A stretch of 64,000 bases of DNA, from positions 18,432,001-18,496,000 of the forward strand of contig NC_092312.1 of assembly GCF_036785885.1 (NCBI RefSeq). Reading direction: 5' to 3'. Both the position numbers and the translations under genes were made by a program. This DNA comes from Coffea arabica (taxonomy: Eukaryota > Streptophyta > Magnoliopsida > Gentianales > Rubiaceae). Each line of letters starts with the position of its first letter. Positions within the stretch are counted from its first letter, which is position 1. Below, piece by piece: positions 11,232 through 22,600 of this stretch. A model generated the notes under the pieces. The model saw nothing but the letters and a program-made list of their open reading frames with translations. It made no database searches and was not told the DNA's origin.

Positions 11232-13241
11232 GATGCTAGGTATTCACATTTATAACAATTTTTATAAAGTTTAGTACTTGTTTTGAGGATCTAAATTCTT
11301 CGCGATTGCTAGGGCTATTAGTCGAGTTTTTTGAATAGGGTTTTGATAAGTCCAAACTTTACTCACAAATTAAATGGTGCTTTTAGGTTTGGATTTCGTT
11401 AAAAGATTCAAATTCAACTCACACTTGTATAAACGTTTCAAAGTCAGAGGTTTAACCTAGTAAGATCCTAAATTAGCTCATATTTAATTCGAGTTTAATA
11501 TTCAGGGTCAAAATCTGTCAAGTCCGATTAAAGATAAAATCGAACGGTATTTTTTTTTTAACCGAATGGGTCAGACTCAGACTAATTCGACTCCATTAAC
11601 AATTCTAATAGTTGCAGGAACACTTGCATAATACATTTAACAGTTGGTTCGACCGAGTTGGTTCGAACTAATCTCAGCTATTAATTTGAAATTTAAATAA
11701 ATTTTAAATCAACAATCAAGATAAGCTCTAGCCTTGCCTGGTCGATCCCCACAATTAAAACCTTTAAAAGTCTTCTGCCAACATCACAGAATCCCAATTC
11801 GTGGTTTTGATGCCTGATTGACACTATACTAAGTTGTTTAGGATCACGGTTCGAAAGTGCATCGCTACAAATGAAAAGCATTTAGGTTTCATTTTGATTG
11901 GACGAAACGTCCTTTACAATAAAATTCACCATTCTTGTGCAAAATGTTTGATCATAATGAGTAAATTTTCGTCCAATATTTGAATGAATTACTGAAAAAA
12001 AAATGAATAGCATGTTGTTCCTGTTTCTTATGTTGGTTTTCTCATACTTGCACGTGTACACGTTAGTTCCTTTTACAATACCGATAGACAAACGATGTTT
12101 CCCCTTGTAGTACAAAAGAAGAAGAAGAGTAAAAACAAAAGGAATAGACGATGATTGTATAGTGTTTTGAACCATGGAGAGTTCACAATGATAATCAATA
12201 GGATATTAGCTAAATAGGTAGAGAAAAGTTGGGCGGATTTAATCCATGGGCCTTGAGATCAAAGTTCAGCGAATAAGGTTTACTGGGGTTTTTAGCTTGT
12301 CATAACTGTATGATACTGACCTACAACAAAAACCTTAGAAAGTACTATTGATCCAGATATGACGATAGAATTCTTGCTTTGATGACCCTTTGTTACTTTA
12401 AAGACAATGATGATAACTAGTTGAAGGTTGTCAGATTATTGTATGGCTTTCCGTTAATAGCTGGCATATATCATACTATATTTGAATCTTTGGAAGATTT
12501 CTTACCAAGTGTTTTCTAATCACTTTCAAGTAAGAACGTGTGACTAATTATCAATTTGGCATCTTCTTAAATTTTTTGATTCGTGGTAGCTTTTGCATCT
12601 TAGCTTTATTTCCTAAATTTTAAGGTTTTACTTTTTTTCACCGATTTCTTCACTTGTTAACAAAATCCCTGTAATTATTAATTAATAGCAGGAGGTAAAT
12701 AGCTACAATTCCTTTTTGACAAAAAAAAAAGCCACAATTCCTATTTACCCATTTGCCCTCTTAGTTCTTAGCATATAGGGCATGTGAAGTGAAGCTGCTG
12801 CCAATTCACTTACGTTATGATTCACTTCTTATCCTAATTACTACTAGCGTTTTATGGTAAAAACAGTTATACACAGCATTTTGCTCCTCTATAAATGCTC
12901 TTCCATCTTTCGGCTCTTTATGAAGACATAAGTAACGTGCCAAAAGCACTTTCTGTGCTCTAACAAATGCCTACAGAGTGAGTGTGAGTGCCAATTGATC
13001 ATCAATTCATACCCAAAATGAGTAGAGAAACACATATATATGAGTTGACTTTGGCTTGCAATAATAACTGATACTTCACCTTGTAATGCCAACTAAGAGA
13101 AGATTTATGTCACACCATCATAGCATTAAGATCTAAGATTTTTTTAAACTCCCAAATCAAGGGTAATTATGCCTAATGATTACATATACTAGCTAGCACA
13201 AATTACAATCAATCTATCCAGATTCAAGAGTAAACTTGAGG

Positions 13242-13251
13242 CCCTTTAAAT
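13242..13251 (+). promoter_or_regulatory. TATA-like element of MADS-C, unit 1
   Basis: CCCTTTAAAT lies 91 bp before the MADS-C ATG and is identical to the word before MADS-B. An alternative TATAAAT lies farther away at 12890-12896 and would imply a 5' leader of roughly 400 nt. Which is used cannot be told from sequence. Confidence 0.35.
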
Positions 13252-13341
13252 TGTTGCTTCTCCACTTTATCCATAACTCTTCATAGAACCACCAAACCTA
13301 ACCTAAAAAACCTCTCTCCCTCTTGTATTCAGAAGAAGATC

Positions 13342-14013
13342 ATGGCAAAGAAACCTAGCATGGGTCGCCAAAAGATCAAAATTGCAAAAATTGAGATCAA
13401 GAATCATCTCCAAGTTACATTTTCAAAACGCCGTTCGGGACTCTATAAGAAGGCGCACGAACTCAGCACTCTCTGTGGCGTTGAATTAGCCATTATAGTT
13501 TTTTCCCCAGCGGGAAAAGTATTTTCTTTTGGCCATCCTAGTGTCGATTACATAATCGATAAATTCATTGCGCGATGCAGAAATCCTCAGCCAAACTCGA
13601 GTGCACTCCACCTCGTTGGGGCTCACAGGAATGCCAGTAGTGTCCGGGAGCTCAACTTGCAGCTCACTCAAATTCTCAGTGAATTAGAAGTTGAGAAGAA
13701 AAGAGGCGAGGCATTTGATCTCATGAGAAAAGCCAGCCAAAATCATTATTGGTGGGAATCCCCTGTTAATGAACTTGGATTACACGAACTTGAACAACTA
13801 AGAGATTCACTGGAAAACATGAAAAACAGTGTGACGAGTCATGCTAGCAAGGTGGCGGCTGAGGCTAATTACAACAATTCTTCATTTTTTACACTAAACA
13901 ATTGTGCTGCTGCGGGATTGTATCATCAATATGAGAGCAAACCAACCGGGGTCAGCGTGGGTTCGGTCCATCCTAATATCTTCAACTTTGGATATGATAA
14001 TGGAGGATTTTGA
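13342..14013 (+). CDS. MADS-C, type I M-alpha MADS-box factor (AGL61/AGL62-like), unit 1
   Basis: Single-exon gene of 223 residues. The MADS domain covers about residues 8-67 (GRQKIKI, VTFSKRRSGLYKKAHEL, CGVELAIIVFSPAGKVFSFGHP). There is no K-box. A WWESPV motif at W137-W138 followed by GLHELEQL sits in a coiled-coil region and aligns with the same block in MADS-A and MADS-B. The C-terminus is Asn/Gly-rich and ends GYDNGGF, close to the GYGRGFF end of MADS-B, so B and C look like sister paralogues. The unit 2 copy is identical in protein. The unit 3 copy differs at three residues. The gene is expected to bind CArG-like DNA as a heterodimer in reproductive tissue; this is inferred from the family. 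Confidence 0.93.
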   Translation: MAKKPSMGRQKIKIAKIEIKNHLQVTFSKRRSGLYKKAHELSTLCGVELAIIVFSPAGKVFSFGHPSVDYIIDKFIARCRNPQPNSSALHLVGAHRNASSVRELNLQLTQILSELEVEKKRGEAFDLMRKASQNHYWWESPVNELGLHELEQLRDSLENMKNSVTSHASKVAAEANYNNSSFFTLNNCAAAGLYHQYESKPTGVSVGSVHPNIFNFGYDNGGF

Positions 14014-14164
14014 AGCCTATTCGGTATAAACTTATCTCGTTTTTCCGATTTGACTTTGGTGCATCAAGCTAGTGCCTCGCTAGTCTAAACTGTCAATAAT
14101 TATGTCATTGCTCTTCTCTGATGATTCCTCCATCAATCTACTATAAATAGTTTAATCTCATAAA

Positions 14165-14320
14165 GGGTGCGTTTGGTACTATAGAATTGAAATTGAATTA
14201 GAATTCGAATTCTATAAAATTGGAATTCCAAGTCATTGCAATTCTTTCGTTTGGAAAATGCATAGAATTGGTATGGAATTTCAAATTCTTTATTTGCGTG
14301 AGAGAAGAATTCATTAGATA
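14165..14320 (+). mobile_element. MITE-like remnant beginning GGGTGCGTTTGGT, unit 1
   Basis: The segment opens with GGGTGCGTTTGGT, followed by palindromic GAATT-rich sequence. That opening word is common at the ends of plant MITEs. The element at 26536-26668 ends, on its minus strand, with the related GGGTGGTTTGGTTCC and then the same TATAGAATTGA. I could not find a matching right end here, so the boundary is approximate and the call is tentative. Confidence 0.35.
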
Positions 14321-14877
14321 TTCATGAGATAAAAAAAGTAGCTCAAAAAATAATAAAGGTGGTGAGAAAAAATTGTGTTAAAAATCCCCAATAAAGTTTT
14401 TCCCAAACAACTACTATTCAAACAAACAATTTGGCTTCTAATTAGGATTAAAAGCAGTGAAACATCTCCAACAATCAACCGAGCTGCATGATACCCCTAG
14501 CGATTCTTGCACCTACTTTGGACCTTTGATCTGAACTGAATTAATGAAAAAGATAACTTCATCAATTTCATTAGATAAATGACCTTTGCAGCTTCACCCT
14601 CACCTTCAGTGGGATCCTTAATTGACGAGGCTAACTAAACAAAGGGAATTTGTCTTTTGATTTCCAGGGCAGGCTAGTCGTCCATTAGTGGCGGTCCGTG
14701 GACTTTTACTTTGGACATCTTACATGTTATGTTAGTTGAATTCCGTAGCACAGCCTTCACATCACTTAGAGCTATCAGCTATAATATTTGACAGTTGAGT
14801 TATTTTTCATGTTGTAAACATGTAACCGAGAGAAAACATGAACATTGTACTCTTCCTAACAGAGACCTTAGTTAGTG

Positions 14878-15261
14878 TACCAACAATGGTTCAAAGACTT
14901 GGCTGAGTCGTCACCAGAAATGGGCTTTCCGATCCGATACCAGGATGAGATGGTTCCGAGATAATGAATTGTCGAGAACTTGGCCGAATCACCGAAAACT
15001 CAACCAAGACGTCTTCGAAATGGATAGAAACGGTCGAATCGTCCCGAGTCACTCCGAATCATCCCAAATCAATTTGAATTTTTATTATTTTTACTAATTT
15101 TTAATTATTTTTGTTTATCATATTTTTTACAATTTTTAAAATATTAAATATTTTAAAAATTTGCGTTTCGCTGAGACCGCGGTCGATGCGTCGAGACAGA
15201 TGTGGAACAGTTTGGGCCGCGACCGCAACTGCGACGGCGACTTTGAACCATGTTACCAACA
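14878..15261. mobile_element. MITE with 11-bp inverted repeats and 8-bp flanking repeats, unit 1
   Basis: ATGGTTCAAAG at 14886-14896 is inverted as CTTTGAACCAT at 15241-15251. The direct repeat TACCAACA flanks at 14878-14885 and 15254-15261, with two extra bases on the right. An 8-bp duplication is typical of hAT-type elements. The body is about 366 bp with no transposase frame, so the element is non-autonomous. Its internal G+C-rich segment (about 15170-15240) differs from its AT-rich surroundings. It is present in unit 2 and missing from unit 3. Confidence 0.6.
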
Positions 15262-15730
15262 CGATTGTGATTCCTTTGATGACATGTTTTATAAGAGTGG
15301 GTAGAGGATTTATATATATATATATATGAAGTTTCTTGAAACCTACTAATGTATTTCTTTAGTGACATGTGCTAAATTTCCAAAACCCTATTTGATTATG
15401 AACAATGTGATTGATGGTAGTTTGATAGCGTACCATGTTTGTAAAAAACAAAACATTTCTAGGGGAAAGTGGAAAGATTGTGCATGACGCAGGAAACCAT
15501 ATGCTCAACCCCTCCTCTCATCGTCAACAAGCTGAATTCATTTCACCATCCATTGTCAACGTGGACTGCAATTGCCATTGATTCCCAACCAAAAGTACTC
15601 GTGCTGCTTGCAGCTTAGATATTGGCAACTTTTCTTAGTAGCTATCCACATTCAAATACCTTAATAAAAAAATAAAGGGGACGGTTTAGAGATCAGTTTG
15701 AAACCTCGGGCTGATTTTATCTACAGCTAG

Positions 15731-15737
15731 TATAAAT
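15731..15737 (+). promoter_or_regulatory. TATA box of the EG45-like gene, unit 1
   Basis: TATAAAT about 95 bp before the ATG at 15827, at a normal spacing for a plant core promoter with a 60-70 nt leader. The call rests on consensus match and distance only. Confidence 0.5.
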
Positions 15738-15826
15738 TTGAGGTAAATTAGGCACATTTCCCCCACATCCGAAGTCGAGAATCAAGCTACCCTACCTAGG
15801 CAGAAGTAAAGTCCACAGCCATAATC

Positions 15827-16463
15827 ATGGATCTCCTACGCTTCAAATTTGTCTTAATCAGCATATTCAGTCTGGCTAAAATAAACTTAGTCCTTGGACA
15901 CATTGGCACTGCCACTTCTTACAATCCTCCATATACCCGTGAGCAACATTTGATTTCTCAGAAGTTTCTATATCATTATTTAGCAGCAGCTTTTTTGTTT
16001 TTTCAGTTGTTTGAGAATCGTATTAGGAAGGATATGGAATTTGATTATAAAATTTACTCTAAATTTAACTCGTGCAGCCACCAAGTGCGGGGGAAACAGA
16101 AATGATCAGTTTCCAGCAGGAAATCTGTTCGTTGCTGTGAGTGAAGGGCTGTGGGATAACGGGGCTGCATGCGGCAGACGCTACAGATTAAGATGCTTGA
16201 GCGGCAGCAACAAGCCATGCAGAGATATTGGCACCACCATCGACGTTAGGGTGGTGGATTTCTGCCCAAGACGCCCATGCCCTTCCACCATTGTTTTGTC
16301 TAGTGATGCTTTTGCAGCTATCTCCCGCAACCCTGATGCCAAAATCAACATTGAATACATCCAGTACTTACACTTCTTCCTTGTCTCCAGCTTATTATCT
16401 TCACTATGTTCTTCGGTTGCTCCATTGCTTAATATTTTACGTCACACCTTTTGCAGGATATGA
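15827..16463 (+). CDS. EG45-like domain protein / plant natriuretic peptide-like, unit 1
   Basis: Three coding exons, 15827-15938, 16078-16363 and 16457-16463, give a 134-residue protein. Residues 1-24 form a signal peptide (hydrophobic FVLISIFSLA, ending LVLG). The mature part is a double-psi beta-barrel EG45/expansin-N-like domain with GTATSYNPPYTPTKCGG, WDNGAACGRRY, VRVVDFCP and a terminal NIEYIQI. Six cysteines are visible in the mature domain. Relatives are secreted to the apoplast and affect water and ion balance. The last exon codes for only the end of one codon, one isoleucine and the stop (7 nt). It converges with the AFG1-like gene, whose stop is 210 bp away. The EG45 frame would be missed without splicing, because unspliced reading hits stops inside intron 1. 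Confidence 0.88.
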
Positions 16464-16672
16464 AGAGGGATTTGACTTCCATATATATATATATATACGT
16501 GTAATTTTACGGGCTGAAGATCAAGAGGAAAAGGGCATCCTTGGAAATAGGAACAGAACTAGATAGCAAAATGTTGTTTAAAAATTCATTTCCCTTTGTT
16601 ATCGGTATATCCTATTAAATGATGGCAAACGAGCACAAAAAATGTACTAAAAGTTTCGACGTGATGTACACA

Positions 16673-19600
16673 TCAAATGATTTCAAGAGATGGTTCCCGA
16701 AATTGAGTTGCTTTTGCATTAAGAGTACCAAAGCTTTCCTTTTGATTCTGGAAATACGGATGAAGATGGCGGACACCTTCCAGGTATAAAGGTGTTTGCA
16801 TCTCAATCAAGCGGGAAACCTGCATGTACCAGCCTTTTAGTTCATGCCCTAATGTACAGTATATAGAGGCCACAATCACAACCACAACTTACCAGATAAC
16901 AAAGATAGAACAAAAGATATTAACAGATTATTCCTGATAGCAAATCTTAGGCCATGGCGAATACACCAGTCAAGAACTGAGTTAATGAATCCACCAGATT
17001 CATCTTATTATGGCAGCATGACAATTTCTTCTGCTAGTCTAATGAAGCAGGTATTATTGGGTGCAGCATGGGACACTATCTGAATGTTGCTAGGGGTACA
17101 AGTCTTAGTTGTTTTGACGACAAACTTGTTTTCATCAATGGCAATAGTGGGTTAAGTGTTACAAAACCAACTCAAGGAGTAAAGTGGGAGAAAGTAACTT
17201 TAAGACTAACATGCAAAGCATGCTAAACCTGATGGGGTTTTACTGCGATTAACCCTTCAGGGAAATTGCAATAACCTTCTATGAGAAGGTTTAACATGCT
17301 AAACTATGGACTTAGAAACAGCATTTCCTATGACTTGACAGAAAAAATGTAGAACATTCATGATAAAAGACGGCAAAAATTGACAATCACGCAAAAAATG
17401 ACTTACAGCTCGGCGAAATGCAAACATCTCCTCTTGACCAGATAGCATGGAAGTAATTCCAGTTGGTGTACCACCAGAACTAACTGTGCCCTCTGCTAGA
17501 ACATCTCGTCGCAGTTTGGCACCTTCAGTCTCTGTTTCAAATTGGAAGCTGGAAAAGGAGAGCAGAAATGAACCAATGTAGTCTTTATAACCAAAGACAG
17601 AAGTTGAAGCTAAAAGACAGGTGATGTAGATGGCATATTGCTTAAACTTTAAAGTTTTCCAGCAACTCTAGACGGGTCAAAGACTGGCCTTACGAATGTT
17701 ATCCATTCATATTTGATTCGATTTTCTCACTGAGAATGTACTTGACCAGAAACTTGATCATCAGTCACCAGACATAAAAGAGAAGTAATGTCTATGCCAA
17801 AAGTCACTTCCATACTCTTTTAAAACAGTAAATTCACTATATCCATTTTACTGCCAATCCTGATATCATGCTACCAACCTAGTGCATACCCTTAGATTTC
17901 TTAATAGCAGGTTTAGATGACATTGCCATTTGGGAAGCAATGTGTAATATAAAACTATGTCTTTTGCATTAAAAAGAGACAATTATTTGTGCCTAAATTT
18001 GAATTGATCAATTTATCACATCACTCTGTTAATGAAAATGTTATGATTCATTTTCTGGAGGGAAATATCACGTCTGCATACAAGGACGACATATTTGGTC
18101 TTTTAATCCTCGAATCCTTTCATAAGTATTACTAACATAACAATCTATTCTACTAAAATCAATTATTCATTGAAATCGCAGCAAGTAAATCATCTCTCTC
18201 TCTCTCTCTCTCTCTCTAATGTATATTAATGCTTTAGGATTGTCCTTGACGAATCATAGTTAATTTACATTATGAGATATTAGGCCAAAAGCACACTAAG
18301 TCATAAAAAGAAAAAATAAAGACGTACAGGGCAACATAAAACTGAACTGTCAGAATATAGGAAAAACAAAAATGAAAATAGGGCACACCGTAAGCAGAGG
18401 TAAAGCACAGCGCACATTTTTCACTGAAAATTGACACATAAAACTTGCATCATGAGAAACAATGTCAAAATGGTACAATAAAACCCTAGCTAATGAAAGA
18501 ACTTGGCTCTGCTCAGGAGAAAAGAAGCAGAAAACAGATATAATTAAAAAAAATGAAAAAAAAACCTCCATGGCTCTAGGAAACTTCTCATAATAGAATT
18601 TTGATACTTTTAGGGAATACTTTGTTATATAACATTGATCTATAATGAATTGATGACATGTTGCAAGTATGCTAGGTAGTGTAAAATAATTTCTGATGAA
18701 ACTCATGCGTGTCAATAGATGAAAGAGCTAACTAAGCAAAGCCAAAGGGTGTGGGGGTCATCCATGGACCAATGTGTCAAGAAACTCACAAAAGAAGAAT
18801 GATCAAATGATTTCCTCACCTCTCCAAGTCAAAAAGTGTACCCTCTTCAGTTCCTTGAAATAGGTCATCTATTGAAGAAGCAGCAGAACAGTATAGGCAG
18901 CAATGGTGATTGTAAAGTTCATCAATGAGAGTTATAAATCTCCGAGCCTGGAAGCGAGAAACCCAGTATCGGTAATTGTAGCTGGTAATCATACAGAAGC
19001 AATATCAATCTGTTTATTAGACTGTCAGTCTATCAGTTTGTCTTAGCTTTCCAAAGATAAGATAATCATTGGAAGCTTTAGAATGCTCACACATTGGTCA
19101 GTCTTATCCAAGAAAAACAGGATAACCTGATAAACTGCACAAGCACCTTGCAAGCATATAGAGCAATCTATTAGGTAGCTTGTAAACTGTTGTCCTTAAA
19201 AGGTGCCTTAAATTGTTTCACTAAAATGGCACCATATTTTAGTATGCTGAAAACTATGATCCCTAAATACACTGAGGGCGACTATACTTCAGAAACCCAT
19301 CCATGAGACTGAATAAGCCACCATGATCCATGGAACATGTTCAAACTCAAGCTAAGCGCATAGCAATCAGGAATCTAGAAGCTGTATCTTATTGTATACT
19401 ACTAATGGTGGCTGGTAAGTTTCGAAGTAAGTTTATCATAAACCTTGAGACAAGTATGATTTTCCCTTGAGATGACATTTTAAGGGAACCTGTTCGACCT
19501 TCAAAAGCTCCCTTCCCCCTTGATGTAATAGGTAAAATAAGAAAAGAAAGACTAAAGTGAAAAATAGGCAATTTCTCCTTACATTAAACTGAAAGAAGGA

Positions 19601-22600
19601 AAAAGAAGAATGTCAAGTGAACAGCATGGGCGATAAGAAGCATATCTATTCATTTAAAGCCTGATGTAAATCACAAAAACTTGCATGCACAAAAATGCTG
19701 TAGGAATTGATACTGATGTACTGAAGGAAATAGCATTCACTTAAGCAGCCTTGGTACCTTATCACGAATTCGCATGCTCATAGTAGGGATGTCTGAGATA
19801 AAGATCATGTGGTAATTTTTAGCTACAGAAATATAATCTGCGGCTCCAACCTGCAATAATTGCTAATGGGATCAAACAGGAAAAAGAAGGTAAAGGGGGA
19901 CGTGCAACAAGGTCAAGCATCAAAAAATTAAATTAAAATGCAGTGCAGATGTCACTGAGTGGTTGGTTCATCTATCAGGGACAGGAATTGATAGCTTTAG
20001 TATACACTCACAAACAGTAAGAATCATCTGAGACTTGGAAGATATTTTTTAGGAAGGAATACTCATATTTTTCCACCAAAGTACTTTTCTTTGTAGTAAT
20101 ATCCAATAATATGACAGTATGAACTCTTTGAATATTGATCTAGACATGGACCTAGCTATTTTCATTTGTTTCATCAAGTTTCCTTCCTTTTGTTTGCAAA
20201 AGTACATTACAAGATGGAAGGAAGGATTTCAATTTAAAGATGTGCAAAAATATACGAGGCACAAATCTTAGAAAGAGTCAAAGCAAGTTTAACAGTCTTT
20301 AGTCGTAAAATCGACCAGATATTGCTTCTGTTTTCGAATGTTTTCAGATAATGAATGATACTAAATATGCATCAGCATACACACAATAGAAATTGTTCCA
20401 GCATGAACAGAGCGCCAAAAGAGAGAGAAAAAAGATAGACTAGCTTTGAATTAGTGATACTATAAAAAAACACTAAACCACAATCTAAATATTTCGAGCT
20501 TTTCTATTTACAGTACCATCATTTAAACAATCCTAAATCATTATAGGCAGGTTTCAGCTTATAAATTATTTTGAAGAAAGAATGATTTAGATGGTATTAA
20601 TTTAAATAGCACAACAATATAAAAGATACTTTTACCCAAAATGAAGCAATTTACCGGTCGACCGCATAGGTACTCAAATGTGAAACGTGCCAAACCGTTA
20701 CAGCTTAGGCGAACCTCCAATGTTCTGATTGCGAAAAAAATGTAATATCAAAAGCTGAGTGAGATATATCAGTAAAATGGACGCAGATAGATTGAAGAGT
20801 ACCTCCCAAACATCACTCGAATTGCCTTTGAAGTGATTATTCCCCCAGATAGTCTTGTAAGCTTGTCCCACATAATCTCAAATTCCTCTGTTTTGATACT
20901 ATTCAGTGGCCAAAAATAATGAACCTGAATAGACATAGGAAAATGGAGATGCACTTAACCCCAAAAACAACATCTAAGTACAGGTTGGACTTATTCTATG
21001 ACTAACAGATAACCAATATATTGGAGCAACGAAGACGATGAGACTGAAGTAGAATATAGAAAATTCAATTAAGTTCAGAAAGAAACAAAAATATATATCT
21101 CAACCACACCAACTAAGACTCAAGTTCATCTTTTTGCCAGGAGAATCTTTAGAAATGTTACGAGTGTGAATATTCCTACAGCTGAATGGACCAATTAAAG
21201 AATTTAGACAAAAAGAAACTGAATCTTATTGCAATGTAATACCACATTCTTGTTTAGCAAACCATTCATTATTCAGAGCTATCTCCAGGATACACCTTCA
21301 AATGTGCTTAAATTTTCAAGCTTGTTCTTTTTATTGCTCTCTTTGTCAATCATTAAGGTTCTGTACAATACTCGTACATCTGCATGTATGGTAATTAAGG
21401 ATGTGGCCATCACATCTTTCACAACTAAAAGTCATAAAAACAGAAACACATGGAAAAGATAATTGATTTGCCTTCATGCTCACCTGATCAATAGATCTTT
21501 TTGCTATAAGACGGCGATAGTCAATTTCACTTCCTATTAGACAGTTATCACATTGTTCATCCAATTTTGCTACAAGCTTTTGGAAGATTTCCTTTTGCAT
21601 ACCATCCTGAAAGGAAGGAGAGAAGTTGCAGGAACATTTTATATGGGGTGCAATATATGTTCAAAGTCCCATGCATAGCATGTCACAGAGTCCTGGATAG
21701 AACACCAAAGGAAGCATAAAAACATAAATTTATTTAGTATAAAGACACCTGATTCAGGTCTCTCGGTGCACGATTACTGGTGGCAACAAGAATTGTTCCA
21801 TTGCTTAACAATCTACTTAGAATTCCAGATAATGCTACGATTGCAAAAACATCAACTGTCTGCAAGAGCAAGTAAGATATTAAATTTAAAGATTCCGTCT
21901 CCAAAATTTCAATCCGACTCAGAAATTTGCACGAAATAAAGAATATAACTTAATCATTCAAAGAAAAATTATGCCCCACTCATTTGCAGAAAATAATATA
22001 AGGTAAAACAAAACCCGCTTCATAATATAATTCCAATATCCAGTTCAAGTAGCAGTAAACTGATCTACAAAATGAATCACGTTAGATGTAGTAGTACAAT
22101 AACATAACACTTAGTCATGTTGCAAATTAGATTTCTTTAACAGGGTCTGTTATTCATGTTTGTACTTAGGAATTCTACAAGGGTAGAACTCAAACATTTT
22201 ATTACAGTAGATGACTAACTTGAATATTCTGTCTTCCCACTTATAGTAACAAACATCAGTTGAACCTAATATTCTTGCTCAGATAACTAACAAAAAAAAG
22301 GATTTATAAAGAAGACAGTAACAGATATCTGTAGGTAAGGATGTAGATAATTCTTGAAGAACCACTAAAGTAAATCTATGAAACATTACATCATCAGACC
22401 TGTATTTCATCAAAGCACAGAAGGCTAGCTCCTGCATGATTTCCATGGGCTTCAGTGAGAAACTTATCAGCTACAGCAGGAAGGATGTTTTTCATCTGCA
22501 CCTCTTGCTTATATCTTTCTTCTGCAGCTAACCACTCTTTAATTTTTGTATCAAAGGGAAGATTAGTAATCCAACTAGAAATACTTGACTGCAAACTTTT

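Larger units (their letters stand above)
10423..13341. other. Spacer between MADS-B and MADS-C
   Basis: Holds the MADS-B 3' UTR, a SINE-like insertion (11085-11231, listed separately), low-complexity A/T runs, and a stretch at about 11280-11880 rich in GGTTCGA-like words that may be an old transposon relic but has no ends I can define. The right end is the MADS-C promoter. A TATAAAT lies at 12890-12896 and CCCTTTAAAT at 13242-13251. No coding gene is seen. Confidence 0.5.
14014..15826. other. Spacer between MADS-C and the EG45-like gene
   Basis: Contains the MADS-C 3' UTR, a MITE-like segment from 14165, a better-defined MITE at 14878-15261, an AT dinucleotide run at 15310-15327 and the EG45 promoter. 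A TATAAAT at 15731-15737 lies 90-96 bp before the EG45 start codon. There is no gene in this stretch. The short open frames on both strands around 15111-15368 are inside or beside the MITE. Confidence 0.55.

Noticed and set aside
11280-11880. GGTTCGA-like words suggesting tRNA genes
   Set aside because: No matching A box or cloverleaf arms at the right spacing; more likely a transposon relic.
18350-18715. Minus-strand open frame of 121 codons
   Set aside because: Falls in an intron of the AFG1-like gene between exons 18947-18820 and 17548-17407; no splice or domain support.
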